64,000 nt of DNA from Orientallactaga sibirica (GCA_036365145.1 JAEOAD010000240.1:2232001-2296000); one strand, 5' to 3'; numbered from the stretch's first letter, positions 31,773-43,884 are shown. Numbers and translations are program-made. The notes: generated by a model from the letters alone, not told the origin.

Positions 31773-32129
31773 TGTAGCAGACAGCTTCAAGTTTGCTGAG
31801 ATGAACTTCCAGACCAGGCACAGTTATGGAGGAAGGGATATTATTTATTGAAGCTTACAGATCCAGGGGAAGTTCCATAATGGCAGGAGAAGCAGCCTGC
31901 TCTCACAGGACCAGGCAAGAAAGAGAAAAAACCACCAGCCACACAGCACAGCACACTTTAGGAACTCCTATTGGTCACACTTTGCATATCTTTACAATGG
32001 AATCTCAAACCCACCATCACACCTTAAGATCCGCCCAATGACATTACCTCCAGCAAGGTGGCTGCAGATGCAAACCATAAACTAATAAAACACTGAATAT
32101 ATTAGGGGCCATATATTCAAACTACCACA
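31773..32129 (-). mobile_element. Solo MaLR LTR, antisense, complete
   Basis: On the minus strand it begins TGTGGTAGTTTGAATATATG, the typical MaLR LTR start, and ends GAAGCTGTCTGCTACA, 357 bp. AATAAATAAT lies near its 3' end. The flanks TCCTG and GCCTG differ at one base and may be the 5-bp target duplication. It is the most complete of the three related LTRs here (8262, 14322, 31773). Confidence 0.88.
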
Positions 32130-32617
32130 GCCTGCTTAAATTATCAGTGTTTCAAATTCTTTCAGTACATGCATTTCCTGTTCCTCGATTTGGCTTTGTA
32201 AGTCATCTGAGGCAAATGGAGTTCTAAATATATCTAGTCATCTTCAAGAATGGTGGGCATGGCTGGTAAGGACTTGCCTTGTAAAACTATTCCCAAGTAT
32301 CTCTCAGGAAAGAGCACTGAGGAACCCTTAGACTAGATAGAAGCAGGATCATCGACAGGAAAATCATGTTACATACAAATAAAGTCTATATGAAACCAGT
32401 CTGCAAAGTTAGGATGTTTAGATAGCACATGAAGGATTATAGAGGAACAGTGGGCTCAGCAGAGGTCCATGTGGTCTCTGGCTTCTCTCCAGGTCCCTTG
32501 TTTGGCTGTCTTTGTGTTAGCTTTGTCCTGAGGTATACACTTCAAATGGTTGTTAAGATGGCTAACAGAGCAGTCAGAAGGAGAGAGACAGACCACCCCA
32601 GAATCATGTAATCCAAA
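32130..32617. other. No recognisable feature
   Basis: Unassigned sequence up to the start of L1-E. Confidence 0.45.
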
Positions 32618-32674
32618 CTCCTGAAAGAGAATACAGGAAACCGGCTTAATGAAATAAAAAGGTCATTACAGGAC

Positions 32675-33665
32675 ATGAGTAAGGAAATAGAAATTCTGAA
32701 GAAAAACCAGGCTGAAATCCTAGCTCTGAAGAACACAGTCAGTGAAATAAAAAACTCTGTGGAAAGTGTCACCAGTAGAATGGATGAAAGAGAGAACAGA
32801 ATATCTAAACTAGAAGACCAGGTGGCAGACCTAATACAGTCCAACAAAGAGAAAGATAGAAAGATATGAATGGGAATTCCAAGATATCTGGGACACTATG
32901 AAAAGATCAAATGTAAGAATTCAGAGTATAGCAGAAAGAAAAGAATTTCAATCCAGAGGCAAAATCATAGAAGAAAAATTTCCCCAAATTGGGAAATAAA
33001 TGCCAATGCAGATACAAGAAGCTTTTAGAATACTAAACAGACGAAACTTAGAAAGATCCTCTCCTCGCCATGTTATAATTAAACTACTAAACACGAAAAT
33101 CAAAGAAAATATATTGAAAGCAGTTAGAGAGAAAAAGCAAGTGACCTTCAAAGGGAAACCCATCAGGATTATAGCAGATTACTCAACACAAACCTTAAAA
33201 GCCAGAAGGGCTTGGAATGATGTATTCCAAGTTCTGAAAGATAAAAACTGTCAGCCAAGATTACTCTATCCTGCAAAGGTATCTATCCAAATTGATGGAG
33301 AAATAAGGACATTCCACAGCAAAAACAGGCTAAAGGAATTTATGGCAACTAAACCAGCCCTACAGAAACCACTTGAAGGAATCATTCACGTTGAAGAGAA
33401 AGCAAAACACACACAGCAGGAAATAGGAAAAAATAAACTATTATTAGACTTAAGGGAAGAGATAACTCCAAACACTATAGTTGTGGGTGGCTTCAATACC
33501 CCACTCTCATCACTTGATAGGTCTACCCAGCAAAAACTAAACAGAGGGATATCTGCATTAAATGATATCATGGAACAAATGGACCTAACAGATATATACA
33601 GAACATTCCATCCAAATGCTACAGAATATACATTTTTCTCAGGAAGCACATGGAACATTCTCTAA
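32675..33665 (+). pseudogene. L1-E ORF1 remnant fused in frame to an ORF2 endonuclease piece
   Basis: 32675-32869 is the ORF1 coiled-coil part. A frame break follows. 33000-33665 is one open stretch of 221 codons: residues 1 to about 140 are the ORF1 RRM/C-terminal domain (RIIADYSTQTLKARRAWNDV, YPAKVSIQIDGEIRTF). From about residue 145 the sequence becomes the C-terminal half of the ORF2 endonuclease (VVGGFNTPLSSLDRS). The ORF1 end, the inter-ORF gap and the endonuclease N-terminus are missing. The conserved GDFN of L1 endonucleases reads GGFN here, so a metal-site aspartate is lost. Confidence 0.9.
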
Positions 33666-33732
33666 AATAGACCATATAATAGGACACAAGTAAAATCTTA
33701 ACAAATACAGGAAAATTGAAATAATTCTTTGT

Positions 33733-35434
33733 ATGCTATCTGACCATAATGGGATTAAACTGCAAATCAGCAACAAGAAAAACTACAGAGCATACACAAA
33801 TTCATGGAGACTAAACAGTAAACTATTGAATGATGTATGGGTCATTGAAGAAATTAAAAAGGAAATCAAGAAATTCATAGAATCAAATGATGATGAGAAT
33901 ATAACATACCAAAACCTTTGGGACACAATGAAGGCAGTCCTAAGAGGGAAATTTATAGCTCTAAGTGCCTATATTAAGAAATTAGAGAGTTCACAAGTAA
34001 ACAATTTAATGCTTCACTTTAAAGCCTTGGAAAGAGAAGAATAAGACAAACCAAAAAAACAGTATATGGGAAGAAATAATAAAGATTAGGGCAGAAATTA
34101 ATGAAATAGAAAACAAAGAAACAATCAAAAGAATCAATGAAACAAAGAGTTGGTTCTTTGAAAGGATAAACAGGATTGATAAACCCTTAGCAAATCTAAC
34201 CAAAAGAAAGAGAGAAGAGACAAAAATTGATAAAATTAGAGATGAAAAAGGCACCATCACAACAGATACCAAAGAAATTCAGAAAATCATACAGACACAC
34301 TTTAAGAATATATATGCCTCTAAGTTTGAAAACCTGAAAGAAATGGATGATTTCCTTGATTCATATGACCTACCAAAATTAAATCAAGAAGAGATAAATC
34401 ATTTAAATAGAACTATAACAACCACAGAGATTCAAGCAGTTATAAAAAGTCTCCCAACTAAAAAAAGCCCAGGCCCAGATGGATTCACTGCTGAATTTTA
34501 CCAGACATTCCTGGAAGATCTAACACCAATGCTTCTCAAACTTTTCCATAAAATAGAAAAGGAAGGAACTCTACCAAAATCCTTCTATGAAGCCAGCATC
34601 ACCCTGATACCCAAACCGGACAAAGACAGATCAAAAAAAGAAAATTATAGACCAATCTCCCTCATGAACATGGATGCAAAAATTCTCAACAAAATACTGG
34701 CAAACAGAACACAAGAATATATCAGAAATATTATTCACCCCGACTAAGTAGGCTTTATCCCAGAGATATAGGGATGGTCCAACATATGCAAATCCATAAA
34801 TGTAATACGCCATATAAATGGTCTGAAGGACAAAAATCACATGGCCATCTCAATAGATGCAGAAAAGGCATTTGACAGAATACAACATCCCTTCATGGTA
34901 AAAGTATTACAGAAACTGGGAATAGAAGGAACATATCTCAACATAATAAAAGCTATTTATGACAAATGTACAGGCAACATAATACTAAATGGAGAAAAAC
35001 TTGAAGCTTTTCCACTAAATTCAGGAACAAGACAAGGGTGTCCACTTTTCCCACTTTTATTTAATATAGTACTGGAAGTCTTACCTATAGCAATAAGGCA
35101 AGAGACAGTCATAAAAGAGATACAAATTGGAAGGAAAGAGATCAAGTTATCATTATTTGCAGATGATATGATTCTATACATAACAGACACTAAAGACTCT
35201 ACCAGCAAACTACTGTTAGAGTTGATAAACACTTTTATCAATGTAGCACGATACAAAATAAACACACAGAAATCAGTAACTTTTCTATACATTAACAACA
35301 AACATGCAGAGGATGAAATCAGGGAATCTCTCCCATTCACAATTTCCTCAAAAAAAAAAAACAAACAAACAAAAAAAAAAAAACACAACCCTTGGAATAA
35401 ACTTAACCAAGGAAGTGAAGGATATCTACAATGA
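33733..35434 (+). pseudogene. L1-E ORF2 (linker and reverse transcriptase)
   Basis: Three open pieces. 33733-34044 is the end of the endonuclease and the linker. 34343-34747 holds the finger region, with [15 protein letters not shown] and [17 protein letters not shown]. 34841-35434 has [13 protein letters not shown] (residues 4-16), [14 protein letters not shown] (62-75) and the catalytic FADD (106-109). All three catalytic aspartates are visible in the last piece, unlike L1-C. Stops at 34745 and 34769 and an A-run indel near 35355 separate the pieces, so no full protein is made. Confidence 0.95.
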
Positions 35435-35563
35435 GAACTTTAAAACACTCAAGGGAGAAATTACAGAAGACACAAGGAAATGAAAAAACATTCCATGTTC
35501 TTGAATTGGAAGAATCAATATTGTGAAAATGTCAATCTTACCAAAAGATAGCCTCTTCGAAAA

Positions 35564-36501
35564 GTGGTGCAGGAAAACTGGGTATCTGTATGTAGAAGGA
35601 TAAACATAGATCCTTGTCTCTCTCCATGCACAAGAGTCAAGTCCAAATGGATCAGGGACCTTAATATCAGACCTGAAACTCTGAAACTGCTAGAGGAAAC
35701 AGTAGGGGAAACCCTTCAACATATTGGCATAGGCAAGGACTTTCTGAATATAACCCCAATTGCTCAGTGAATAAAACCACTAATGAACCACTGGGATCAC
35801 ATGAAATTACAAAGCTTTTGTACAGCAAAGGACACTGTGAATAGAGCAAAGAGACAACCTACAGAATGGGAGAAAATCTTTGCCAGCTATACATCTGACA
35901 GAGGATTGATATCCAGAATATAAAAAGAACTCAAAAAACAGAACAATAAGAAATCAAACAACCCAGTTAAAAAATGGGCTATGGAACCAGATAGAGTGTT
36001 CTCAGAAGAAGAAATACAGATGGCATATAAACATCTAAAAAAGTGTTCCACATCCTTAGCCATCAGGGAAATGCAAATTAAAACTACTTTGAGATTCCAT
36101 TTCACTCCTGTCAGAATGGCTACCATCAAGAAAACAAATGACAATAAGTGTTGGCATGGATGCACTGTTGGTGGGAGTATAATTTGGTCCAGCCATTGTG
36201 GAAATCAGTGTGGAGGTTTTTGAGACAGCTAAAAATAGATTTACCATATGATCCAGCTATAGCATTCCTAGGCATATATCTGAAGGACTCTTCTCACTAC
36301 CTTAGAGATACTTGCACAACCATGTTTAGTTCTGCTTTATTCACAATAGCTAGGAAATGGAACCAGCCTAGATGTCCCTCCACAGATGAATGGATAATAA
36401 AGATGTGGTACATTTATACAATGGAGTTTTATTCAGCTGTAAAGAAAAATGAAATTATGAAATTTGCAGGGAAATGGATGGATCTGGAAGGATTATACTA
36501 A
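35564..36501 (+). pseudogene. L1-E ORF2 C-terminal remnant
   Basis: After a roughly 0.36-kb deletion, pieces at 35564-35770, 35981-36223 and 36148-36501 cover the C-terminal third. The last contains WNQPRCPSTDEWIIKMWYIY and TMEFYSAVKKNEIMKF (within residues 83-110), the L1 C-terminal signature. Separate frames show small indels. Confidence 0.93.
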
Positions 36502-37880
36502 GTGAGGTAACCCAGATCCAGAAAGCCAAATGTCACATGTTCTCTCTCTCATATGTGGATCCTAGATACAAATGTCTAGACTTGTGTGTGAACTGGAACC
36601 AAAAATCGGTAGCAGAAGCCGGTAAGTTGGTAAAAGACTATAAGAGAGGGAGGAGAGGGAAGGACTTAAGTGGATGGTATTGTATATATGTAAATAGAAG
36701 AACAGATTACAGGGAGGGGAAAGGCCTAAGTAAGGCCAGGGGAAGAGAATGCATAAAAGAAAGGCAGGGGGAGGGCCAATCAAAATTCAAGATAGTCTGA
36801 ATAAGACTTATGTAAGCCTACTTTTTTGAATAATGGCACATCCAGAAGCTATAGATTGTTACTAGAAAATTTTCAGTTCCTGGGATGGGATACCTTCCAG
36901 TGAGTTGTTGGCCAAGGAGGTCCCTGTAGCCTCTAAAACATTAAAGGCTATTGCCAAGGCCCTTGGTTTCCCTTGAGAAACAGATGGTAAGACCCTATTG
37001 CTGAAGACATCTCTTGTCTGAGAGGCAAGGTCACCGAGAAAGCAAGCTTGTGTGGAGCAGAAAACCTTCTTCCTGTAGACCAGCCAACTGAAAGCCAGAA
37101 GAAGCTGCATGCCTGTATGGGAGACAGAAGTCATCAGCAGTGAAAACTGTGGACACTGGAAAATTCAGGTTTGGCCAGACAGGCCCAGTGACTGAACAGG
37201 TACAGTAGTGGCATGTCTGCTTTTGGGGAAACCACCTGCTCCCTAATTGGACTGAAGGCCCTCTGTATAGGAGGGAATACATGCCTGGTACTGAAAAACC
37301 TAATCAAAAGTCTATGGCAGGGGAGGTCATGCACCTTAGGGGTATAAAGCCTGCTCTTGTCTGGATAAATGTATATATTATTCTCACCAAACTGTCCTGA
37401 AAGCACTACACTTAATGTTCATATTCACATATTAATGCTACCTTCACTTCTGGTTAGAGAAGCTTCTCTTTTCAGATGGCGATGACCACTGGGATGACCC
37501 AAAAGGCAACATAGTGCTGAGAAGAAGGGACGGAAGAGTGTCCAGCACTGAAACATCTCTGTCACACCCTCCATGACTTAGGGTCCATTGCGGAAGAGGG
37601 GGCGGAAAGAATGTAAGAGGCAAAGGAAGGGTATGACTCCTTACAATGCAACTGCCCAGACAGAAATTGGCCTCAATATCCATGACCTTGCAGTGCCTAG
37701 CAATACCTTTGCAAGACCCTCATAAAAGGAGAAAAAGATGATGACATCAAATTAAAAGAGAGACTAATGGAGAGAGGGAGTGGATATGATGGAGAATGGA
37801 GTTCTGAAGGGAAATGGGGGTGAGGGGAGGGAAATATCATGGTTATTGTCTGTAAGTATAGAAGTTGTCAATTAAAAAAG
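36502..37880 (+). mobile_element. L1-E 3' UTR (type II)
   Basis: Contains a purine-rich stretch (GAGGGAGGAGAGGGAAGG at about 36643), the blocks GCCTGCTCTTGTCTGGATAAATG and AGAGAAGCTTCTCTTTTCAG, and a first end TATAGAAGTTGTCAATTAAAA at 37858-37878. The block order matches L1-D at 23.2-23.98 kb. Confidence 0.92.
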
Positions 37881-37884
37881 GCAA

Positions 37885-37990
37885 AAAAATGTCATGGAGT
37901 TTCAAAGGGGAAAGTGGGAGGGAGGAAGGAGGGAATTACCACGGGATATTGTCTACAATTATGGAAATTCTCAATAAAAATTTTTTTTAA
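37885..37990 (+). mobile_element. Second, tandem L1 3' end
   Basis: GGGGAAAGTGGGAGGGAGG...ATTGTCTACAATTATGG and CTCAATAAAAATTTTTTTT repeat the UTR end just upstream, giving two consecutive A-tail regions. Confidence 0.85.
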
Positions 37991-37995
37991 ATTGC

Positions 37996-38366
37996 CATGG
38001 AAGTGTTTAGAGGTCACCTCATTAAGAGGTGAACTCTTTTCTCACCACTTTGACTTGAGCTGGCTTTGTGACCTTTGCTGACAGCCTGCTGCAGTGCTAT
38101 TTGTGTTTTCTGAATGAGGCTGTCACAGCCTCAGCTCTGCCTTCCTTCACATCTTGAGCCCGAGAAGATTTGTATCCTCTACAGGAGAGTCTGTGAGAAG
38201 AGACCTCATGGTCAGGCCCAGCTACTACCACCTGGCTGCAATTGCCTTGAAGAGAGGCAGAATTGAGTTGTCTCCACTGCCTGAGAATTGTGAACAGATA
38301 GCTATTATTTTAGACCCCAAGTTTTAAGGCAGCTTTAATGCAGTCATAGACAACCAATGCCCTCTG
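37996..38366 (+). mobile_element. MLT1-like ancient LTR
   Basis: TGAATGAGGCTGTCACAG-like middle, GCCTGAGAATTGTGAACAGATAG and TATTATTTTAGACCCCAAGTTTTAAGGCAGC...CATAGACAACCAATGC. The end copies the MLT1 pattern of TGTTTTAAGCCACTAAGTTT...ATAGATAAC. Old and diverged. Confidence 0.7.
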
Positions 38367-38484
38367 CCTTTCAGACCTATCATTGTTTCTTCATGTTCTA
38401 TCTTCTTTTTGGCATTAGTGGGATTTGGGAAAGATGGAAAATATATTGTTATTTGGGCATACTTAATGAGAAATCAGACATTAA

Positions 38485-38741
38485 AGGTGAAAAGTGTGTG
38501 TGTGTGTTTGAGGCCAGAGATCAATGTTAAATGTTTTCCTCATATGTGCTCCTCCTACTGTTTTCAGCTGGTACTTGCCAGCTAGCTATCCCTAGGAATC
38601 CTCCTGCCTCTGCCCCTTAGCACTAGGATGACAAGCACAAACCATCATGCCTGGATGTTTTACATGGTTATGGGGACCTGAATGCAGGTCTTCATGTTTT
38701 CACAGCAAGTAATTTCCCAACTGAGTCATCTCCCCAGCTCA
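38485..38741 (-). mobile_element. Composite R-type SINE, antisense
   Basis: A GT-rich inverted tail (GTGTGTGTGTGTTTGAGGCC), a B1-like middle with CCTCCTGCCTCTGCCCC, ending GAGTCATCTCCCCAGCTC. Confidence 0.8.
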
Positions 38742-39076
38742 AGGAACATTTTAAAAGATGAGTAATGTAAAAACTCAGTCCTGTTTAAATGCAGAAAAAA
38801 AGCAGAAATAAATATTAGGGCTGTATGGGAAGTGACAGCATAATTAACTCAATGCACCATGTAAAATACAATATGACATCTGGAGCTGACTCAGGAAGTT
38901 GCCCTTTCTGGCCTGCTAACTCCAGTCCCTAGCCAGCCCCACTCCATGCTACTGCTTGGGCCACGGAGTCAACAGCTTAGGTTGAGGTTGGCTGGGGAAA
39001 TGAGAGTAAGATGAGCAGATTTCCATTCAGAAGCCCAGTCAAACTCTTATACAACTTTGTTTATTTTACAACAGGG
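38742..39076. other. No recognisable feature
   Basis: Unassigned; no ORF of note. Confidence 0.5.
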
Positions 39077-39250
39077 CCCGCCGGCTGTGGTGGCTCATGC
39101 CTTTAATCCCAGCACTCGGGAGGCAGAGGTAGGAGGATCGCCGACAGTTCGAGGCCACCCTGAGTCTACATAGTTAATTCCAGGTCAGCCTGGACCAGCG
39201 TGAGACCCTACCTTGCAAAACCAAAACAAAAACAAACAAAAAAAAAAAAC
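39077..39250 (+). mobile_element. B1 SINE, well preserved
   Basis: GGCTGTGGTGGCTCATGCC, CACTCGGGAGGCAGAGG, GGATCGCCG and TCGAGGCC still hold CpG sites that decay fast in old copies, so this is the youngest-looking B1 in the window. The tail is AAACAAAAAC-rich. ACAGGGCCC before and ACATGGCCC after are a likely target duplication (8 of 9). Confidence 0.96.
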
Positions 39251-39254
39251 ATGG

Positions 39255-39345
39255 CCCTTTTGTAGTCCAGGTTTGCATGGAATTTGTGATCCTCCTGTCT
39301 CAGTCTCCAAGTTCTAGGATTTCAGGTGTGTACCACCACAACTGG
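39255..39345 (-). mobile_element. B1-like SINE, antisense, old
   Basis: GTGATCCTCCTGTCTCAGTCTCCAAG and CAGGTGTGTACCACCACAACTGGC. The younger B1 before it inserted next to it. Confidence 0.75.
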
Positions 39346-41969
39346 CAAAATTTAAAAAGAAATATTTCATTTTATCTTTATCTAACTGTTCTCAAGATGT
39401 ATATCATATTCTAATGACCCAAGTTGCTTTGATATTTCTTATATATGATTTATAAACCCAATTGTACCCAATGTTCTTATTTATACCTGTGAATGATCAA
39501 AAAATTGGAAAGCTGGGCCAAGCATGGCTGCCCCTTAAAGAGACAAATATAGAAGAGAACTATCCCTGCTGAGTCTTACAAATAAACACATATGTCATGT
39601 AATTGCATGATCAAGGTACTTGGGAATATAATGACGTCTGTCCATAACCAACACCTGTGGACCTACTGTGTGCTTTGACACAATAATAACCCAGGTGTCG
39701 GAAAGATGTGATTAAGTTTTCTTTCCTGACATACATCCAGTTCTCCTGGAGTTTCCCTTTTGGGCCAGGCCTGATGTTGTGATCTAATAATCTCACCGTT
39801 ATTTTAGGGTCTTCTAGGCATGTCCAACCTTTTGCTATTGCAGCACTGTGTTGTCATTCACAGAGTTCACACAAACAAGTTACAATAATTCTCATAATGC
39901 TTTAGACAAATTTATGATTCTGTGTTGGGCCTCCTTCACAGCTATCCATGGGTTGGACAGACCTGCAAGTGTTCATATTTGGTATAGAATGTCATGAATA
40001 CATTCCTGGAGCTACTCTCTCCTGTCTCATTTTACAAGTGGCCTAATGAGACCATGTGGGGTAGCATGTGCTGGCCAGCTCTGCTCAGCTCTTCTCTGTT
40101 ATGACCTCACACAGCATGCAAGAACCTAATTTCAAGCTGAGTGATCACTACCACAGGCCTCTTATGCCATCATTCTCTTGACACTGTCCACCGCAGATAT
40201 GTTCTTTACCCTTCTGGCTATTTTTATTTTTCTTCCACCTGCCCATTCATTTTGAATTCAGAGTCTTCTGGTTCTTAAGTACTCATGACATCTATTTTCA
40301 TGCATTTCCCTTAGTGTTTTACTGTTCATTAAGAGAGCTTAACCTCTGTCAGTATATCTTCCTTCTTGCTTTCATTTTTCCCCACTTAGTTATTGCTTGC
40401 TGTTCTATTTTCCTCCAATTCAGAACATCAGCCAGAGCTTCCCTGTTGCTAAGTAACCATATCACACCCCCCACACCCTTTCTACTCTCAATTCCTTTCT
40501 TGTGCTACTTTAAAAAAAACTCATGGGGCCAAATTATCTCTAAAAGAAAATGTAGGGTGCTGCTGCCATAGCTTCATACCTGGAGATGTACACCCTCCCA
40601 TGCCCTGCCTTCTTGCTTTAGCTTTTATTTCTTGCTTTATTGACAATTTGCTAGTGGCTATAAGATAACACTGAAGAAGCACAAAACATCACCTTGAACT
40701 TACACAATTGTGGAAGGAAGAAGTATAATTCCTACCAAGGGAACAATGAAAAGAAAATGTTTAAAGTTTAGCTGTAAGAGGCAGCATGGCCTCATGAAGG
40801 GCTGCTCTTAAACCTCTGAATCCAATCCAGCCCTCCCTCATGAACAGTCCCATTGGGAATCAAGTTAGCTAACAAATACCTCATACAGACCTTTTATTTG
40901 TTAAACTGTGAGCACACTGAGGATGTGGTGTAATTTGTACAGAATAAAGGATTAAAAATATAAGAATTTATTATGAAGTTTTCCAAATCTCAATCTTTTT
41001 CCATAGAACAATCTGAATCTGATGTGGCACTTGTGCCCAAGGCATAATGAGAGGTGTGGCAGCCCTTCTCACAACATGTTCTTAAGGGATTCCAAGTCTT
41101 CTGGCACATTTTAATAATGTAATAGGAATGCTAGCTCCATATGTCCAAACACTAGAACAAAGCAACACATCAGTGGGTTTGAACAAAAAAAAAATCCCCT
41201 TTTCACTCTTGCAATACCATAAATAATTCCACTCCCTGGTGTGAATTCTTTCTCTGTCATTGTACATTTATGCCATGCCTTCCCTGTTAAGCCTACCCCC
41301 ACATTGTTGCCGTCAGCTTTTTACCCACAGTTTGCACTGTGCTAATCAGGTGGTATGGAGAGCTGCTTCACTGGGTATTATCATATCCTCTTGTGGGCAC
41401 GTATATCCTAGCCTGTGTCCTGATCTCTGTAAGACGTCGTAGGTCCTACATGTAATATGAATGCTCACAAAACTGCCTTAAATTTAATCATAGAACACAG
41501 ATGTTCACAGAAGGGGTGAAGGTGTTACATTTCACTTTCTAGAGAGAAGAAATGGTAGTTTTCTTATGTTTAAATCCAAGTTCATCAGCAGTCAAAGCAC
41601 CATAAATGACACTTTGGTGCTTCCAAAATGCTTTTGAATAGCAAATTGAACATTTTGGTAGAAAAATGTGCACAGTTTTATCAGAAGTTATTGATAATTC
41701 AGAAAGCAGAATCTCCATGAAACTAAAACCCACTCTAAGGTATTCTAAGACTGCCTTTCCAGAACTAGAATTGGCAAGCTACTACAGTTTCCTTCTACGG
41801 TCCAGTGCTGTGAGATATGAGGTCTCTGAGAGGGACAGAAAATTCAATTATGTGTTTTCAGTTTTTATTTTAGAAAAACTCAACTAATGACATATATTTT
41901 AATTTCTTGGATTAAAAGAAACGAATAACTTTTTACAAAATTTTCTCTAGCCTTTTGTGTTTACTTCCT
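39346..41969. other. Unassigned unique-looking sequence
   Basis: 2.6 kb without a recognised repeat or a supportable exon. ORFs are all under 90 codons without codon-bias or domain signals. Any regulatory role would need conservation data. Confidence 0.5.
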
Positions 41970-42304
41970 TTTGGGTGTGTGTGTGTGTGTTTACAATGTG
42001 TGCATTCATGTTCATGTGTGGTAGTATGGTCACACACATGCCATGATATGCATGCCACAGCATACATGTGGCAGTCAGAGGACGACATTTAGGGGTTGGT
42101 CCTCACCCTCTACTTCATTTCATGCATGGTCTCTTGTCCACAGTAGTTTGCGAGGCTAGACGACCTGGCAGCTTGTGGGAATTCTCCTGTCTCCACTTCC
42201 CATCTTGCTATGGCTCACTGGCTTTGATGTGGGTTCTGGGGGTCTGTACTCTGGCATTCACACTTGCGTGACAAGTTCTTTATAACTGAGATTCTTCCCA
42301 GCCC
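41970..42304 (-). mobile_element. Composite R-type SINE, antisense
   Basis: GTGTGTGTGTGTGTGTTTAC tail, TGGCAGTCAGAGGACGACATTT, a B1-like middle and GATTCTTCCCAGCCC end. Same order as the sense copy at 43540, reversed. Confidence 0.8.
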
Positions 42305-43539
42305 TCACTTCTTTTTCACTTGCCTTTCCAGCTTGAGCTATCCAGTCAATGTCACCATGCCATATACCTCATTGTCATATTCCTGTGCACTTAAGTCCTT
42401 TTTCTTCCATCTAGCTTTGTCATGTGGTCTGCTGTCTCATGATACCTCCTGTCACTGAAAACTGTGGCACCTGGCCCAGAAAACAGACTCACTCTCCACC
42501 TGAAACTTGAGTGGTAACGTAAGCAGTGCCCCAAAGGCCTCTCATTTTAATTTACTTTGCAAAGCACTCTCTCCTCAGCCCATTCAGTCACCTACAACCT
42601 CTGAAGCTTGTAGGTGAACATTGCTCATCAGTCACAACCCTTCCTCGTCCAGCTACTCTTCCCATCCTCTATGAGGACCTAGGCTCTACAAGTACAGTCC
42701 TATGGTCTTTCTCTGGCAGCCTTCCTTCCCTACCTAGCTGCCTGCCTGTGACCCTTCATTTTATGCACTCTAGTATTTCAATCCCCTTGGCCCTTGTTGG
42801 CGTGGCAAACCCCCAGCCTTGAGTGACCTCATCTTCATAGCTTCTGGTCTGCACTCAGGCTAATGAGGTCTCCTGGAGAGATAACAACTGAGCCATGGGT
42901 GTCATTCCAACTCTTCCATACCAAGCATGGTTTCCTCCAGGGTTCCCAGAAACTCCATTGTGCTCCACTGCCTTAGTTCCCTCACCTACCTGCACAGAAT
43001 CATTCTTTCACTTACTTGTTGCCCCTCTAGTGTGCAGAGTCCTGGGTGGACACTGTGAGCAAGGCAGACAAGGTCTGAGTTTTCCCTTACATTTTAACAT
43101 TACACAAGTAATGAAAGTAATATCACTTTAAAAAATTTATATGCTACAGAGGTGTTCAGAATAAAAGTGAACACTTCAACGTTCCCTTCTGTTTATCAGA
43201 CCCTTGTCCTGCACATGAACCCTGAACATGTTTGACATATAGAAGCATGTCAAAATCTCATTTCTGTGAGTTTACATCATAAAAATGTCTATAAGAAAAT
43301 GGATACACCTCTACAAAGTAGAAATTGCATACTTAAATAATCTATTTGACAGGGGAAATAGAAACATTAAAAAATGCATTCCTTTCTTTAAATAAAAATA
43401 AACTTTATTCCTTATAAAACAAATTGATTGGACCTAATTTTAAATTTTACTTGATCACACACCAGGTTGAAAGATTTCAAGTAAAATCAAATTTTGTTAA
43501 CTGTACTTTTGTCACAAGTTATATCAAAAGTTAGGAAAC
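42305..43539. other. No recognisable feature
   Basis: Pyrimidine-rich sequence on the plus strand. Small proline/serine/leucine-rich frames (42526-42822, 42895-43131) look like composition artefacts. Confidence 0.5.
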
Positions 43540-43884
43540 ACAGGGGAGGGGAGATGGCTCAGTGGGTAAAGTGTTTGCCATAGACACATGAGGACCTGAA
43601 CTCAGATCCCCAGCACCCATGTAAACTGTCAGGCATGGTAGTATGCACCTATAATCCCAGCACTGGGGAGGCTGGAGTTAGGAAAATTCCTAGGGCTTGC
43701 TGGCTGGCTGGTCTAGCCAGATCACTGAACACTGGTGTCAGTGAGAAACACTGTCTTGGAAAACTAAGGTGGAGAGTGACTGAGGAAGACACCGGATATT
43801 GACCTCTGGCCTCCATGCACATCTACACACATGTGTGCCCACACACATACACATGCACACCACACACACACACACACACACAGA
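43540..43884 (+). mobile_element. Composite R-type SINE, sense
   Basis: A tRNA-like head (GGGGAGATGGCTCAGTGGGTAAAG, CTGAACTCAGATCCCCAGCACCC), a B1-like middle (CAGGCATGGTAGTATGCACCTATAATCCCAGCAC) and a tail module GACTGAGGAAGACACC...TGACCTCTGGCCTCC, ending in (CA)n. This is the clearest copy of the family. Confidence 0.9.

Larger units (their letters stand above)
32618..37985 (+). mobile_element. L1 copy (L1-E), 5'-truncated in ORF1
   Basis: It starts in the ORF1 coiled coil, shares the ORF1, reverse transcriptase and C-terminal blocks of the other copies, and ends with a type II 3' UTR. It shows at least two internal deletions: an ORF1/ORF2 fusion at about 33425, and about 0.36 kb lost near 35547. 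It is the best preserved reverse transcriptase in the window but has stops and frameshifts (for example 34746 and 35355-35385). Confidence 0.96.

Noticed and set aside
43845..43884. CRISPR-like or other regular array
   Set aside because: Simple (CA)n at a SINE tail. No repeat-spacer pattern exists anywhere in the window, as expected for nuclear DNA.
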